Below are positions 26,246 through 35,493 of a DNA stretch of 64,000 nt, in pieces. The position numbers and the translations under genes were made by a program. The stretch's first letter is position 1, and each line of letters starts with the position of its first letter. The notes beneath the pieces were generated by a model that did no database searches, had not been told where the DNA came from, and saw only the letters and a list, made by a program, of their open reading frames with translations. This DNA is from Flavobacterium sp. CF108 (lineage in GTDB: Bacteria > Bacteroidota > Bacteroidia > Flavobacteriales > Flavobacteriaceae): contig NZ_FQWW01000004.1 in assembly GCF_900129795.1 (NCBI RefSeq), positions 372,001 through 436,000 of the forward strand. Direction: 5' to 3'.

Positions 26246-26509
26246 TTAAAACCAGCCTTTTCTACCAACTTGATAAGTTTGATAAAAATCTTCGTCTGAT
26301 TTTGTCAGGTAAATAATTCCTTCAATTAAACCAATTAAACCTCCAACTCCGCATAAAAGACCTAAAATAAGCTGAATAATTCCTTCTTTGCTATATCCTA
26401 AATAGAATTTATGAATTCCTAATACGCCTAATAAAATGGCTAAAATTCCAGCAACAACTTTTTTGTTTTCTGGTTTTGGTCCTCCAAATTCTGATTGTGT
26501 GTTTTCCAT
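26246..26509 (-). CDS. TM2 domain-containing protein (copy 1)
   Basis: The 87-aa protein starts MENTQSEFGG and has the TM2 domain: two transmembrane helices around KFYLGYSKEGIIQLILG, with KKVVAGILAILLGVLGIHKFYLG first and GLIGLIEGIIYLTKSDEDF second. An in-frame ATG at 26593 would add 28 residues, but it lies inside the terminator hairpin of the preceding gene, so 26509 is preferred. TM2 proteins are small membrane proteins of unclear role. It is a tandem paralogue of 26600-26878. Confidence 0.87.
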   Translation of the reverse strand: MENTQSEFGGPKPENKKVVAGILAILLGVLGIHKFYLGYSKEGIIQLILGLLCGVGGLIGLIEGIIYLTKSDEDFYQTYQVGRKGWF

Positions 26510-26553
26510 AGTTTTATTCTTAAAATTAGTATTTAAATTAAAAAATAATCGGG

Positions 26554-26590
26554 CAAAAAAAATCCCATTTGCTATGACACAAATGGGATT
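26554..26590 (-). terminator. Terminator of the second TM2 gene
   Basis: A stem AATCCCATTTG / CAAATGGGATT around CTATGACA, with plus-strand A7 (26554-26560) giving the U-run. It is a near copy of the hairpin at 26161-26204. Confidence 0.8.
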
Positions 26591-26599
26591 CAATATGTT

Positions 26600-26878
26600 T
26601 TAGAACCAGCCTTTCTTACCTACTTGGTAAGTTTGGTAAAATTCTTCGTCTGATTTTGTCAGGTAAATGATTCCTTCAACAAAACCAATTATGCTGCCAA
26701 CTCCACAAGTAACAAGAGTAATTACTAATTGAATAATTCCTTCTTGTGTATATCCTAAGATGAATTTGTGAATTCCAAATCCTCCTAATAAAATACCAAG
26801 AATTCCGGCAACAACTTTTTTATTTTCTGCTTTTGGTTCAGTTGGTGTATTCCAAGATTCTGGTTTTGTAGTCTCCAT
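26600..26878 (-). CDS. TM2 domain-containing protein (copy 2)
   Basis: The 92-aa protein is a close paralogue of the 26246-26509 product: KKVVAGILGILLGGFGIHKF, QEGIIQLVITLVTCGVG, GIIYLTKSDEEFYQTYQVGKKGWF. The N-terminal 18 residues are polar. Gene and terminator hairpin were apparently duplicated together. It lies 21 bp after the DUF805 gene, so these small membrane genes probably form a unit. Confidence 0.87.
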   Translation of the reverse strand: METTKPESWNTPTEPKAENKKVVAGILGILLGGFGIHKFILGYTQEGIIQLVITLVTCGVGSIIGFVEGIIYLTKSDEEFYQTYQVGKKGWF

Positions 26879-26899
26879 ATTAATATAGTTTTATTTTAA

Positions 26900-27271
26900 T
26901 TAAAGTTCAGCTTTTCCAATTTCATTGACTTCGTCAAATTCATTTTTAGGATCTGGCCCATATTCATTTACTCCTTTATCGCCTTCTGTAGCAAGCAAAA
27001 TAATGTTGTAAATTGGAATAAGTATAAACCATCCGCTTTTACCTGTATCATGCAATCTTCTAACGCCAACTGCAATCGAAGGAACTAGAACTGCCAAACT
27101 ATAAACATTTGCAATCAATGCTAAACTAGGCGCAAGTAATCCCATAATAAAACCTAAACCAAAACTTACAATAAAATTTGCCAAGAAAAACATCCAATAT
27201 TCTTTTCTTCTTGCTCTTCCATTAAAATTTGCATAGTTTTCAAAAACCACTTTTTTGTACCATTCAATCAT
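26900..27271 (-). CDS. DUF805 domain membrane protein
   Basis: The 123-aa protein matches DUF805: MIEWYKKVVFENYANFNGRARRKEYW, several hydrophobic helices, VGVRRLHDTGKSGWF (family signature), and a polar tail (GVNEYGPDP). Function is unknown; members are small inner-membrane proteins. It is the first gene of the cluster with the two TM2 paralogues. Confidence 0.9.
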   Translation of the reverse strand: MIEWYKKVVFENYANFNGRARRKEYWMFFLANFIVSFGLGFIMGLLAPSLALIANVYSLAVLVPSIAVGVRRLHDTGKSGWFILIPIYNIILLATEGDKGVNEYGPDPKNEFDEVNEIGKAEL

Positions 27272-27480
27272 AATTAATAAATTAGTTAGTTAATACCTAC
27301 TCTTTTTAGGATTTTCAGTTTCTCCTTTTCTAAAATTTTGTTAAAAAAATTGGAACAATATTAAACAAAAATAATTTTAAAAACTAATTATGTATATTAC
27401 TTTTACAGAAATGCCTTGTTATTAAAAACTAAACTGATTTTATTAAAATCAAGAAGCGATTAAATTCTGATTTCAATAAT

Positions 27481-28428
27481 TTATTTAGAATACACTTTTT
27501 TTATTTTATCTACAATAACCTGAGCCAAACGCTCGTGACTTTCAAAAGTCCAACCGGCAATATGAGGCGTTAAAATTACTTTTCGTCCATCTAATAAATA
27601 TTGAAAAGCTTCGGGAGTATTTTTATCCTGAAAAAGAGTTTCAAAAGATAACTTTTCGTATTCCAGAACATCTAAACCTGCTCCAAGCACTTTTCCTGTT
27701 TTCATTGTTTCAACCAAATCTGCTGTAACAATATTTTTACCTCTTGAAGTATTAATTATCCAAATTGGCTTTTTGAATTCGTTAATAAATGCTGCATCCA
27801 CCATTTTATCGGTTTCAGGAGTCCACGGAATATGCAGACTCAAGACATCTGTCTTTTCATGAAGTTCCTTTAATGAAACTTGTCTGGCATTTTCGTCTCC
27901 CATATTATCCTGAATGTCATAACATAAAACCTTCACATCAAATCCTCTCAATTTTTTTGCAAATGCTTTACCCATATTTCCATAGCCAATAATCCCTACC
28001 GTTTTTCCATCCAATTCATGACCGCGGTTACTTTCTCTGTTCCATTGACCAGAACGAATTTCATAATCGGCAATATTCAATTTATTAAAAAGAGAAAGGA
28101 TCATTCCTAAAGTATGCTCTGCAACCGCATTACAATTCCCTTCGGGAGCAGCAATTAGTTCAATATCTTTAGATAAGGCATAATCGCAGTCAATACTTTC
28201 TAAACCTGCTCCAACTCGTGCTATAAATTGCAAATTAGTTGCTTTGTCTAAAAATGTTTTATCAATTTTAAATCGGCTTCGAATTACAATTCCGTTATAA
28301 TCCTGAATTTTAGCTTCAATTTCTTCTTTAGAAGATTCAAAATCGGCGTGATTTTCAAAACCGGCTTCTTCCAGTTGTTTCCAAAGAATAGGGTGGTTGC
28401 TATCGATATGAAGAATTTTTATGCTCAT
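27481..28428 (-). CDS. D-2-hydroxyacid dehydrogenase (SerA-like)
   Basis: The 315-aa protein is an NAD-dependent D-2-hydroxyacid dehydrogenase. It has IARVGAGLESID, the Rossmann motif VGIIGYGNMG (about residues 144-153), the catalytic Arg in NTSRGKNI, Glu in the GLDVLEYEK region and His in LTPHIAGWTFESH. 3-phosphoglycerate dehydrogenase is possible, but the C-terminal regulatory domain of SerA is absent and substrate cannot be assigned. No operon partner is close. Confidence 0.88.
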   Translation of the reverse strand: MSIKILHIDSNHPILWKQLEEAGFENHADFESSKEEIEAKIQDYNGIVIRSRFKIDKTFLDKATNLQFIARVGAGLESIDCDYALSKDIELIAAPEGNCNAVAEHTLGMILSLFNKLNIADYEIRSGQWNRESNRGHELDGKTVGIIGYGNMGKAFAKKLRGFDVKVLCYDIQDNMGDENARQVSLKELHEKTDVLSLHIPWTPETDKMVDAAFINEFKKPIWIINTSRGKNIVTADLVETMKTGKVLGAGLDVLEYEKLSFETLFQDKNTPEAFQYLLDGRKVILTPHIAGWTFESHERLAQVIVDKIKKVYSK

Positions 28429-28450
28429 TATTTATTCTGTTTTATTAAAA

Positions 28451-28458
28451 CAAAAATA
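28451..28458 (-). promoter_or_regulatory. -7 element of the D-2-hydroxyacid dehydrogenase gene
   Basis: The minus strand reads TATTTTTG, matching TAnnTTTG, 22 bp before the start at 28428. Confidence 0.5.
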
Positions 28459-28539
28459 CAGTTAAATATTAATTGTTCCATTTTTAAAATCTCAAGTAAA
28501 AAAATTTAAACAAAAAATTGAAAACACAATTTCTATTAC

Positions 28540-28773
28540 TTAATCAACATCCAGATAAGGATCAAGAACTTCTGCCAATTTATTCAGCCAATAAAAATTA
28601 TCATCGATATTAGGTAATTCAGATTCCAAAGTTTCGCATCCTCGCATGGAACATAATGAAAGAGCATGATTTACTTGCCGAATACTTTTTGCTAAATCTT
28701 TTGGATCAATAGTATTAATCAAAAAATCTTTTAATCTGGTTTCAGTTTCTTTTGAAAGGTTTCCTGTAGTCAT
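28540..28773 (-). CDS. Small hypothetical protein
   Basis: The 77-aa protein is not recognised. It is predicted helical, acidic at the C-terminus (LAEVLDPYLDVD), with two Cys (LCSMRGCE) and no signal peptide or membrane segment. Codon use looks like its neighbours and the start has an A-rich lead. It lies next to the palindromic element at 28791, whose left arm begins 17 bp upstream of its start codon. Confidence 0.65.
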   Translation of the reverse strand: MTTGNLSKETETRLKDFLINTIDPKDLAKSIRQVNHALSLCSMRGCETLESELPNIDDNFYWLNKLAEVLDPYLDVD

Positions 28774-28790
28774 TATTTTATTTTTATATA

Positions 28791-29275
28791 AATTAATTGC
28801 CTCCAGTTTTAACTGGAAGTTTTTTATGTTAAAAGGGAAAGGCTTTAGCCGAATTTCTATTTAAAAGTAAAATCTAGCATTTCTTTAAATTCAACATTTA
28901 AAGCATTTGAGATTTTTACAAGAGTTCTTAGTCGTGGTATTTACTTCAGCTCTTTTATTCTGCCTATTTGAGATCTAGGAATGTCACTATCACAAAAGTC
29001 GTAATAATTTTCTTTAAATAAGACTCATAAATGTGTCCAAAATATTAAAAGTTTTATTATTTTTTAACTGAGGTTATTTGTTTCGTTTTGTCATTTCTGA
29101 CATAACAATGAGGATAGTTTTTTTTCTCACATTTGGGTTAGACGCACTGCTGTGCGTCTCTACGATATTGAACTTATAGAAATGCTAAATTTATCTTTGA
29201 AAGAGAAATAATTTGGCTAAAGCCTTATCACTCTGAACATAAAAAACCTCCAGTTAAAACTGGAGGCAATTAATC
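28791..29275. repeat. Palindromic-armed element enclosing a decayed HTH gene
   Basis: The left arm (28791-28857) and right arm (29209-29275) are inverted copies. Each has AATTGCCTCCAGTTTTAACT (itself palindromic with the bases that follow), a TTTTTTATGTT run, and then GGCTTTAGCC. The same arm family forms the inner shells of the elements at 13275-13403 and 50548-50676, where the arms are close together. Here about 350 bp separate them, holding an HTH remnant and one copy of a GACGCAC repeat. Confidence 0.8.
28833..29025 (-). pseudogene. Decayed XRE-family helix-turn-helix fragment
   Basis: One minus-strand frame reads DFCDSDIPRSQIGRIKELK, a stop codon, then IPRLRTLVKISNALNVEFKE. This closely follows the XRE pattern (DIxxSQIxRIExGKxNPTLxTLxKIANAL). 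The in-frame stop after KELK and the missing N-terminal start show decay. The fragment runs into the palindromic arm at its 3' end. Confidence 0.65.
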
Positions 29276-29355
29276 TTGTTTTGTCATTTCGAAGGATGAG
29301 AATACGTTTTTTTTCTCACATTGGGTTAGACGCACTGCTGTGCGTCTCTACGATT
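29093..29355. repeat. Two direct copies of a GACGCAC-palindrome repeat
   Basis: Copies at 29093-29170 and 29279-29355 share TTTTGTCATTTC, a TTTTTTTTCTCACATT tract and GGGTTAGACGCACTGCTGTG followed by CGTCTCTACGAT. The core is the hairpin GACGCAC-TGCT-GTGCGTC. The copies lie on either side of the right palindromic arm at 29209-29275. Confidence 0.85.
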
Positions 29356-29438
29356 AAACCAGATCAAACCTTTGTCCCTTTGAACCTCTCCGTCTTTGTC
29401 CCTTTCTTCCTAAACTTTTTTATTGGTCATATTTTTTT

Positions 29439-29446
29439 TAACTTTG
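29439..29446 (+). promoter_or_regulatory. -7 element of nhaA (TAACTTTG)
   Basis: TAACTTTG matches TAnnTTTG and is 55 bp before the ATG at 29501. It lies within an upstream in-frame extension (29423), which argues for the shorter protein. Confidence 0.5.
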
Positions 29447-29500
29447 AAAAACAAGCCTCAAAGAAATTCTCTCTTTACTAAATCACACAATCTTTCTAAA

Positions 29501-30646
29501 ATGAAATTGACCAAGACTTTTAAAGCCTTTTTTGAAAACGAAAAATCAGGAGGATTGCTTCTATTATTTGTTACGATTATTTCTTTGTATGCAGCAAATT
29601 CGTCTTACGCGGCGGAATATATAGCTTTTTGGGAAAAAGATCTGGGCGGACATTCCATCACACATTGGATTAACGACGGATTGATGACGATTTTCTTTTT
29701 ACTGATTGGTTTAGAACTAGAACGCGAAATTTATCATGGCGAACTATCCAATATAAAAAATGCTTCGCTGCCTATTATGGCTGCTTTTGGCGGAATGCTG
29801 GTTCCAGCGGCAATATTTCTGGCTTTAAATTTTAAAACGGCAACGCAAAACGGTGCCGGAATTCCGATGGCGACAGATATTGCTTTTGCAATTGGAATTT
29901 TATCTCTTTTAGGCAATAAAGTTCCTGCATCTTTAAAAGTCTTTTTAACTGCACTTGCCGTTATAGACGATTTGGGCGCTATAATTGTCATCGCTGTTTT
30001 TTACACAAAATCAATTGCATTTTTAAATTTAGGCATTGCTTTAGGAATCTGGATTTTATTGTTTCTCTTAAACCGAATGAAAGTTTACAACCTAATTCCG
30101 TATTTAATTGGCGGTGTAATAATGTGGTATTTTATGCTAAACTCCGGAGTTCATGCTACCATAACGGGCGTTATTTTAGCATTTGTGATTCCGTTTGGAG
30201 ATGGCAGCGAAAAATCATCTTCTCATAAATTACAGCATTTTTTACATAAACCAGCCGCATTTTTTATTCTGCCTTTGTTTGCAATTGCCAATACTTGCAT
30301 CGCCATAGAATCTAACTGGTATGCTGGCTTAAACCATCCCAATACATTTGGGATTATTCTTGGTCTCGTAATTGGTAAACCTTTGGGAATTGCTCTTTTT
30401 TCTTCCATTGGAGTAAGTGCCGGTTTATGTGCTTTGCCAAAAAACTTAAAATGGGAGCATATTTTAGGTGCCGGAATGCTGGGCGGAATTGGTTTTACTA
30501 TGTCCATTTTTATAACACTTCTGGCTTTTAAAGATCCCGAAACAATTCTCTATTCTAAAATATCAATTATTATAGCTTCTGTGCTTTCTGGCGTTCTTGG
30601 ATTTGCTTATTTAAAGTTTGTTCTTTCCAAAGATAAAAGCGTTTAG
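29501..30646 (+). CDS. nhaA: Na+/H+ antiporter NhaA
   Basis: The 381-aa inner-membrane protein exchanges Na+ (or Li+) for H+ and controls cytoplasmic pH and salt. The NhaA signature is complete: GLELERE, GGMLVPA, GIPMATDIAFAIG, the paired Asp in AVIDDLGAI (about residue 155) that bind the ion, and a Lys in VIGKPLGI. About 11-12 helices are seen. An in-frame ATG at 29423 would add 26 polar residues absent from the family, so 29501 is used. It is monocistronic. Confidence 0.96.
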   Translation: MKLTKTFKAFFENEKSGGLLLLFVTIISLYAANSSYAAEYIAFWEKDLGGHSITHWINDGLMTIFFLLIGLELEREIYHGELSNIKNASLPIMAAFGGMLVPAAIFLALNFKTATQNGAGIPMATDIAFAIGILSLLGNKVPASLKVFLTALAVIDDLGAIIVIAVFYTKSIAFLNLGIALGIWILLFLLNRMKVYNLIPYLIGGVIMWYFMLNSGVHATITGVILAFVIPFGDGSEKSSSHKLQHFLHKPAAFFILPLFAIANTCIAIESNWYAGLNHPNTFGIILGLVIGKPLGIALFSSIGVSAGLCALPKNLKWEHILGAGMLGGIGFTMSIFITLLAFKDPETILYSKISIIIASVLSGVLGFAYLKFVLSKDKSV

Positions 30647-30714
30647 TTTTTTGGCACACGGATTTTCACAGATATAAACAGATTTGATTTTTAAAAATAA
30701 CCTCTATCCGAAAA

Positions 30715-31254
30715 ATGAAAAAATATTATTGTTTGTTTCCTGCCCTTATTTTATTATCATCTTGTAACGATAAAAAGCCTGTGACTGTAACAGAAGCCAA
30801 CATTCCTAAAGACACAATTGCTCTTCAAACAAACAATAATGAAAATTTAATCGAAGGGACTTATGAAACTCAATCTGAAGGAAATGATTCTGACGATTGC
30901 AAAATTTCATTAGAAATCACAAAAACAAAAGATGGTTATTCTTATTTCTTAAAAACAAAAACCAGACAATTAAAGGGAATTGTAAATTTCAGCTCAGAAG
31001 AATCTGGTGAAAAATATTTGGTTTTGGAAGATATAAAATGGGATGAATATGAAGGCGATATAAGTCATGAAGACGAAGAAAGTGATTCTATTGCAAATGT
31101 TGAAAAACCAGAACCGGAAATCCCTGTTGGGATTGGCGCAGGTTATGTTAAAGACACATTGACAATTCAAAACTATGGCAACTCGATGAATTCTTATACA
31201 AAGCTTTCAGAATGTGGGAGGAAATATATTCGATTGATTAAATCTCAAAAGTAA
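30715..31254 (+). CDS. Hypothetical lipoprotein
   Basis: The 179-aa protein has a lipoprotein signal (LFPALILLSSC, Cys about 17) and a soluble domain rich in acidic residues (about 120-140, EDEESDSIANVEKPEPE), with Cys residues at about 62 and 167. No known family is recognised. It follows nhaA by 68 bp on the same strand. Confidence 0.75.
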   Translation: MKKYYCLFPALILLSSCNDKKPVTVTEANIPKDTIALQTNNNENLIEGTYETQSEGNDSDDCKISLEITKTKDGYSYFLKTKTRQLKGIVNFSSEESGEKYLVLEDIKWDEYEGDISHEDEESDSIANVEKPEPEIPVGIGAGYVKDTLTIQNYGNSMNSYTKLSECGRKYIRLIKSQK

Positions 31255-31317
31255 AAATTCCAAATTCCAATTTTCTCCACAATATTATCATTCCGAGGAA
31301 CTTAAAAACTTACCATT

Positions 31318-31617
31318 ATGATAGCAAGAATATGGCACGGAAAAACAAAAGTTGAAGATTATGAAGCTTATACCGAATTCATTAATAAAACGGCAATTCC
31401 TGATTACTCAAAAACAGCTGGTTTTGTAAAATTATCTTTTTTAAGAAATATCAAAAACAACGAAGCGCATTTTACGCTAATTACGTATTGGAAAAACCTC
31501 GAAGTAATTAAAAATTTTGCCGGAGACGATTTCGAAAAAGCTAAATATTATCCTGAAGATGACGACTTTTTATTAGAATTTGAAGAGAAAGTCGAGCATT
31601 TTGAGGTTTTTGCGTGA
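31318..31617 (+). CDS. ABM-like (antibiotic biosynthesis monooxygenase) domain protein
   Basis: The 99-aa protein fits the dimeric alpha/beta-barrel ABM fold: MIARIWHGKTKVEDYEAY, AGFVKLSFLRN, THFTLITYW-like strand, and an acidic C-terminus. Members include small monooxygenases and stress proteins; the substrate is not evident. It is the last plus-strand gene before a convergent proC. Confidence 0.75.
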   Translation: MIARIWHGKTKVEDYEAYTEFINKTAIPDYSKTAGFVKLSFLRNIKNNEAHFTLITYWKNLEVIKNFAGDDFEKAKYYPEDDDFLLEFEEKVEHFEVFA

Positions 31618-31758
31618 ACAATGCATTGTCTATTTTAACCGCAAAGTTCGCAAAGGTTTACGCAAAGTTCACAAAGATTTTAAAAAACTATTTTAAGACC
31701 GCAAAGTATTGTCGAATTATTACTTTAATTTTTCCTTGAAATGACAAAACAAGACGAA

Positions 31759-31805
31759 AAAAAATTCCAAACTCCAACTCATCAAGTTTGGAATTTGGAA
31801 TTTTA
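31759..31805. terminator. Bidirectional terminator between the ABM gene and proC
   Basis: A stem pairs TTCCAAACT with AGTTTGGAA, with A- and T-runs on both flanks. The rest of the 31618-31758 gap has degenerate CGCAAAG words and no gene. Confidence 0.65.
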
Positions 31806-31824
31806 AAATATTGGGATTTATTAT

Positions 31825-32601
31825 TTATCCCTTAATCTGTTTCAAAGAAGTCTTAATTCCTTTTATTAAAGACGAACTGAAGCCATTGTGTTCCATTTCA
31901 TTTAAACCAACAATTGTACAGCCTTGTGGCGTTGTTACACGGTCAATTAACTGTTCTGGGTGGACTTTCTCTTCTAAAAGCATTTTTGCAGCTCCTTTTA
32001 CAGTTTGTGCGGCAATTGCAAGAGCAGTGTTTGAATCAAATCCAATTTCGATTCCTGCCTGCATAGAAGCACGAATATATCTTAAAGCATATGCAGTTCC
32101 GCATGCGCCTAAAACTGTCGCTGCATCCATTAATTTTTCGTCGATTACAGGAGCTGTTCCTAAATCCTGAAATAAGTCAACAATTGGCAATGCTTTTTCT
32201 CTGTCTTTTTCAGGGAAAGAAATACAGGTTGCAGATTCTCCAAACTGCGCTGCAATATTTGGCATAATGCGCACAACCGGATATTCGTTATTTGTTTTTG
32301 TTTGAAGAGCATCCAAAGACAATCCGCTTACGGCAGAAGCGATTGTTTTATTTTGAATTACCGGCAGAATTTCGGCCAAAACAGTATCAACCTGATACGG
32401 TTTTATGGTTAAAATCACCACATCGGCTTCCTGAATATTATGTTTATTATCGTTAGAAACCGTAATTCCGTATTCGGCTAAATATTGAATACTTGCTATG
32501 TTTCTTCTTGTTACGGTAACTTGATTATTTTTAGAAAATTTTGCAATTCCCAAGGCAATAGAAACCCCAAGGTTTCCTCCTCCTATAATGTGTACTTTCA
32601 T
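31825..32601 (-). CDS. proC: Pyrroline-5-carboxylate reductase
   Basis: ProC reduces pyrroline-5-carboxylate to L-proline with NAD(P)H. The 258-aa protein has the nucleotide motif IIGGGNLG (residues 5-12), VRIMPNIAAQFG, GACGTAYALRYI, and the signature VTTPQGCTIVGLNEM near the C-terminus. It is slightly short for the family (about 265-275) but complete. No other proline genes are near; the mgtE gene ends about 110 bp upstream. Confidence 0.92.
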   Translation of the reverse strand: MKVHIIGGGNLGVSIALGIAKFSKNNQVTVTRRNIASIQYLAEYGITVSNDNKHNIQEADVVILTIKPYQVDTVLAEILPVIQNKTIASAVSGLSLDALQTKTNNEYPVVRIMPNIAAQFGESATCISFPEKDREKALPIVDLFQDLGTAPVIDEKLMDAATVLGACGTAYALRYIRASMQAGIEIGFDSNTALAIAAQTVKGAAKMLLEEKVHPEQLIDRVTTPQGCTIVGLNEMEHNGFSSSLIKGIKTSLKQIKG

Positions 32602-32713
32602 CCTGCTTGGTTTTAATTTATTTTGGACTGGCTAACAGCATATTTTTCGGCTGTAAATTACGCAGATTTTAAGGATTTTAAATCACTGCAATCTATTAAT
32701 TTGTGGCAAAAAT

Positions 32714-34063
32714 TTAAAATCCAAGAATCAATTTCGCTACTCCAAAATAGAGCATAATTCCAAAAACATCATTAGTTGTAGTAATAAATGGCCCGGTCGC
32801 AATTGCGGGGTCAATTTTGTTTTTATGAAGAAAAAGCGGTACCAAAGTTCCCAGAATCGCAGCAAACATAATCACCACTATCATTGAGATCGAAATGGCG
32901 ATTCCCACTAAATATTGTCCGTACATCAAAGAATGATATCCCAGCAGAAGCAGGGAAATTATACTTCCGGAAATCATCGAAACGGTAACTTCCTTACTAA
33001 AATAACTTTTACTGAATTCTTTCAAGGTTCCGTTTGCCAAACCCTGCACCACGATTGCCGATGCCTGAACTCCAATATTTCCGGCTGTAGCCGAAAGCAG
33101 AGGTACAAAAATAATTAAGGTTGAATATTTCTGAAAAGCACTTTCATTATCTTTTAAAACAAAAGAAGCCACGATCTCAATTACCATCCCAATTAAAAGC
33201 CAAGGCAAGCGCGCTTTTGTTAATTCAAGAACGCTGTCATTTGTTTCAATGTCCTGCGTAATACCCGCAGCTAACTGGTAATCTTTATCAGCTTCTTCTT
33301 TAATTACGTCTACGATATCATCAATTGTAATTCTTCCAACCAAACGTCCCAGTTCATCTACAACCGGAATCGCCTCTAAATCGTACTTTTGCATGATACG
33401 GGCTACTTCAACATCTTCGGTATCTACGTTTACAAAATTTAATTTTCGAATATAAATATCTCCAATTTGCGTTTTGGTTGAAGTTGTCAATAAGTCTTTA
33501 AGTGATAAACGGCCTTTTAAGCGATTTTCATCATCAACAACATAAATAGAATGTACTCTTGAAACGTTTTCTGCCTGAATTCGCATTTCTTTTACGCAGG
33601 TCAAAACATTCCAGTTTTCATTGACTTTTACCAGCTCTTTACCCATCAAACCACCCGCCGAGTTTTCATCGTAGCGTAATAATTCGACAATGTCTTTTGC
33701 GTGTTCTACGTCAAGTAACTCAGAGATAACTTCTGCCTTAATTTCCTGCGAAAGTTCAGCGATGATATCGGCAGCATCATTTGTTTCCAGCTCATCAAGC
33801 TCTTCTGCAATCTCTTTCGGTGAAAGTCGGCTTAAGATATTTTCACGCAGGTCTTCTTCTAATTCAAGAAGAATCTCAGCGGTTTTATCACTATCTAAAA
33901 CTTTGAAAATGTAAGTTGCTTCGTCGAAATCTAATTCTTCAAGAATTTCGGCGATATCAGCATGGTGAAGGTCGTTAAGTAAAACTTCAAGTTCATTGTC
34001 ATTTTTCTTAACGATTAAATCTTCTAATTGATGAATAAATTCTTTGCTAACTTTGAACTCCAT
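32714..34063 (-). CDS. mgtE: Magnesium transporter MgtE
   Basis: The 449-aa protein is the MgtE Mg2+ channel. It has the N-terminal superhelical domain (about 1-130, Asp/Glu-rich), tandem CBS domains (about 135-255, with [21 protein letters not shown]) and five transmembrane helices in the C-terminal half ([16 protein letters not shown]). The cytosolic domains gate the channel by Mg2+ sensing. The start codon overlaps the end of rsmA by 17 bp, so they are translationally coupled. Confidence 0.95.
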   Translation of the reverse strand: MEFKVSKEFIHQLEDLIVKKNDNELEVLLNDLHHADIAEILEELDFDEATYIFKVLDSDKTAEILLELEEDLRENILSRLSPKEIAEELDELETNDAADIIAELSQEIKAEVISELLDVEHAKDIVELLRYDENSAGGLMGKELVKVNENWNVLTCVKEMRIQAENVSRVHSIYVVDDENRLKGRLSLKDLLTTSTKTQIGDIYIRKLNFVNVDTEDVEVARIMQKYDLEAIPVVDELGRLVGRITIDDIVDVIKEEADKDYQLAAGITQDIETNDSVLELTKARLPWLLIGMVIEIVASFVLKDNESAFQKYSTLIIFVPLLSATAGNIGVQASAIVVQGLANGTLKEFSKSYFSKEVTVSMISGSIISLLLLGYHSLMYGQYLVGIAISISMIVVIMFAAILGTLVPLFLHKNKIDPAIATGPFITTTNDVFGIMLYFGVAKLILGF

Positions 34064-34832
34064 CGGCTTCTATTTTTTGAGTCAAAACAATAAATTCGTC
34101 AACACTTAGCTGTTCGGGACGTTTATCAAAGATAATGTCTTCTCGCAGTTTATCTGATAAATTTAATGTTTTTAAACTGTTACGTAATGTTTTTCGTCTT
34201 TGCTGAAAAGCCGTTTTTACAACCGTAAAAAATAACTTTTCACCACAAGGAAGACTGTAATCTTCCTTTCGGGTCATTTTCATCACACCCGACTTGACCT
34301 TGGGCGGAGGAATAAAAACATTTTCGCTTACAGTAAACAGATACTCAGTATCATAGAAGGCCTGGGCTAAAACGGATAAGATTCCGTAAGCTTTTGATCC
34401 TTTTTTTTCGCAGATGCGTTCTGCAACTTCTTTTTGAAACATTCCAGAAAACTCCGGAATCTGATCTCTAAACTCTAATGTTCTAAAAACAATTTGAGTC
34501 GAAATATTATAGGGAAAATTTCCAATTATAGCAAATTGCTTATCCTTGTAAACTTCGTTAATATTATATTTCAGAAAATCCTGAGAGATAATCTGATCTT
34601 TTAATTTTGGATAATTTTTGCCTAAATACGCCACAGATTCTGTGTCGATTTCAATAACGTGTGTATTTATGGGCTTTTCAAGCAAATACTTAGTCAACAC
34701 ACCCATCCCTGGTCCTATTTCTAAAACCTCCTCGTATCCTTTTAAGCTCAACGTATCGGCAATTGCTTTTGCAATACTTTCGTCTTTAAGGAAATGTTGT
34801 CCTAAATGTTTTTTGGCTTTTACTTTTTCCAT
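34047..34832 (-). CDS. rsmA: 16S rRNA (adenine1518-N6/adenine1519-N6) dimethyltransferase
   Basis: RsmA/KsgA dimethylates A1518 and A1519 of 16S rRNA during late 30S assembly. Seen are [17 protein letters not shown] (family start), the SAM motif [10 protein letters not shown] (about residues 41-50) and the catalytic GNFPYNIS (NPPY-type motif). An upstream ATG (34862) is in frame but its ten extra residues are not family-like, so 34832 is used. The gene overlaps mgtE by 17 bp and follows the DUF4286 gene. Confidence 0.96.
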   Translation of the reverse strand: MEKVKAKKHLGQHFLKDESIAKAIADTLSLKGYEEVLEIGPGMGVLTKYLLEKPINTHVIEIDTESVAYLGKNYPKLKDQIISQDFLKYNINEVYKDKQFAIIGNFPYNISTQIVFRTLEFRDQIPEFSGMFQKEVAERICEKKGSKAYGILSVLAQAFYDTEYLFTVSENVFIPPPKVKSGVMKMTRKEDYSLPCGEKLFFTVVKTAFQQRRKTLRNSLKTLNLSDKLREDIIFDKRPEQLSVDEFIVLTQKIEADGVQS

Positions 34833-35052
34833 TTTCTTTCTTGTTTTGCCACAAGGGCGCAAAAGTATTCTTTTTGCAGCGAAGGGTCAAAGCTTATTTC
34901 ACTTTTTTTGCCACAAAGGCACAAAGACTCAAAGCTTTATATTTTTTTGCCACGAATTACACAAATTATCACAAATTTTAAATCTAATAATCTGTACCAA
35001 TCTGTTTAATCAGCCAAATCTGCAGGCTATTTCTGCTTACTGAAAACTAAAA

Positions 35053-35364
35053 TTAATGTTCTGAAATAACCTCCAGTTCTGTTCTGAAAGAAAGCATTTT
35101 ATCTGCAAATAATTCTAAAGCTTCTCTGTCAAATCTTGGCTGGTCTTCTAAATAATACTTCTCTAAAGTATCTTTACTGTCTGTCGTGTATTGTACAGAA
35201 TAGGTAATTCCGCCCATTTCTTCTTCAACCAAAACTTTTACAATTCGTGCTGAAGAAAATTTTTGTGTCGCCAAGATTTCCGGTATGTGCTTTTCCTGCA
35301 TCCATTTTAACCATTGATCGTGTGCGCTTTCGTGTATATTAGTAGTAACGTTGAAAATAATCAT
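35053..35364 (-). CDS. DUF4286 family protein
   Basis: The 103-aa protein is a DUF4286 member (MIIFNVTTNIHESAHDQWLKWM, IVKVLVEEEMGGITYSVQY, KYYLEDQPRFDREALELF). It is a ferredoxin-like fold of unknown role that is very often linked to rsmA in Bacteroidota, as here. No motif gives an enzyme function. Confidence 0.92.
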   Translation of the reverse strand: MIIFNVTTNIHESAHDQWLKWMQEKHIPEILATQKFSSARIVKVLVEEEMGGITYSVQYTTDSKDTLEKYYLEDQPRFDREALELFADKMLSFRTELEVISEH

Positions 35365-35493
35365 GTTTCTTAATTTTAGATATCAGATTTTAGATTTTAG
35401 ATTCTCTGTAAAAGCTTAGAATCTAATTGAACTAAATCCAAAAATCACTTTATAAATTCTTTCTTTTGGAATTTGGAATTTGCTTTTTGAAAT

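Noticed and set aside
26246..26593. 115-aa form of the first TM2 protein
   Set aside because: The extra N-terminus is encoded by the terminator hairpin of the preceding gene.
34850..35040. Small genes in the gap upstream of rsmA
   Set aside because: Frames there consist of repeat words (TTTGCCACAAGGG, CACAAAG) and have no conserved-looking product.
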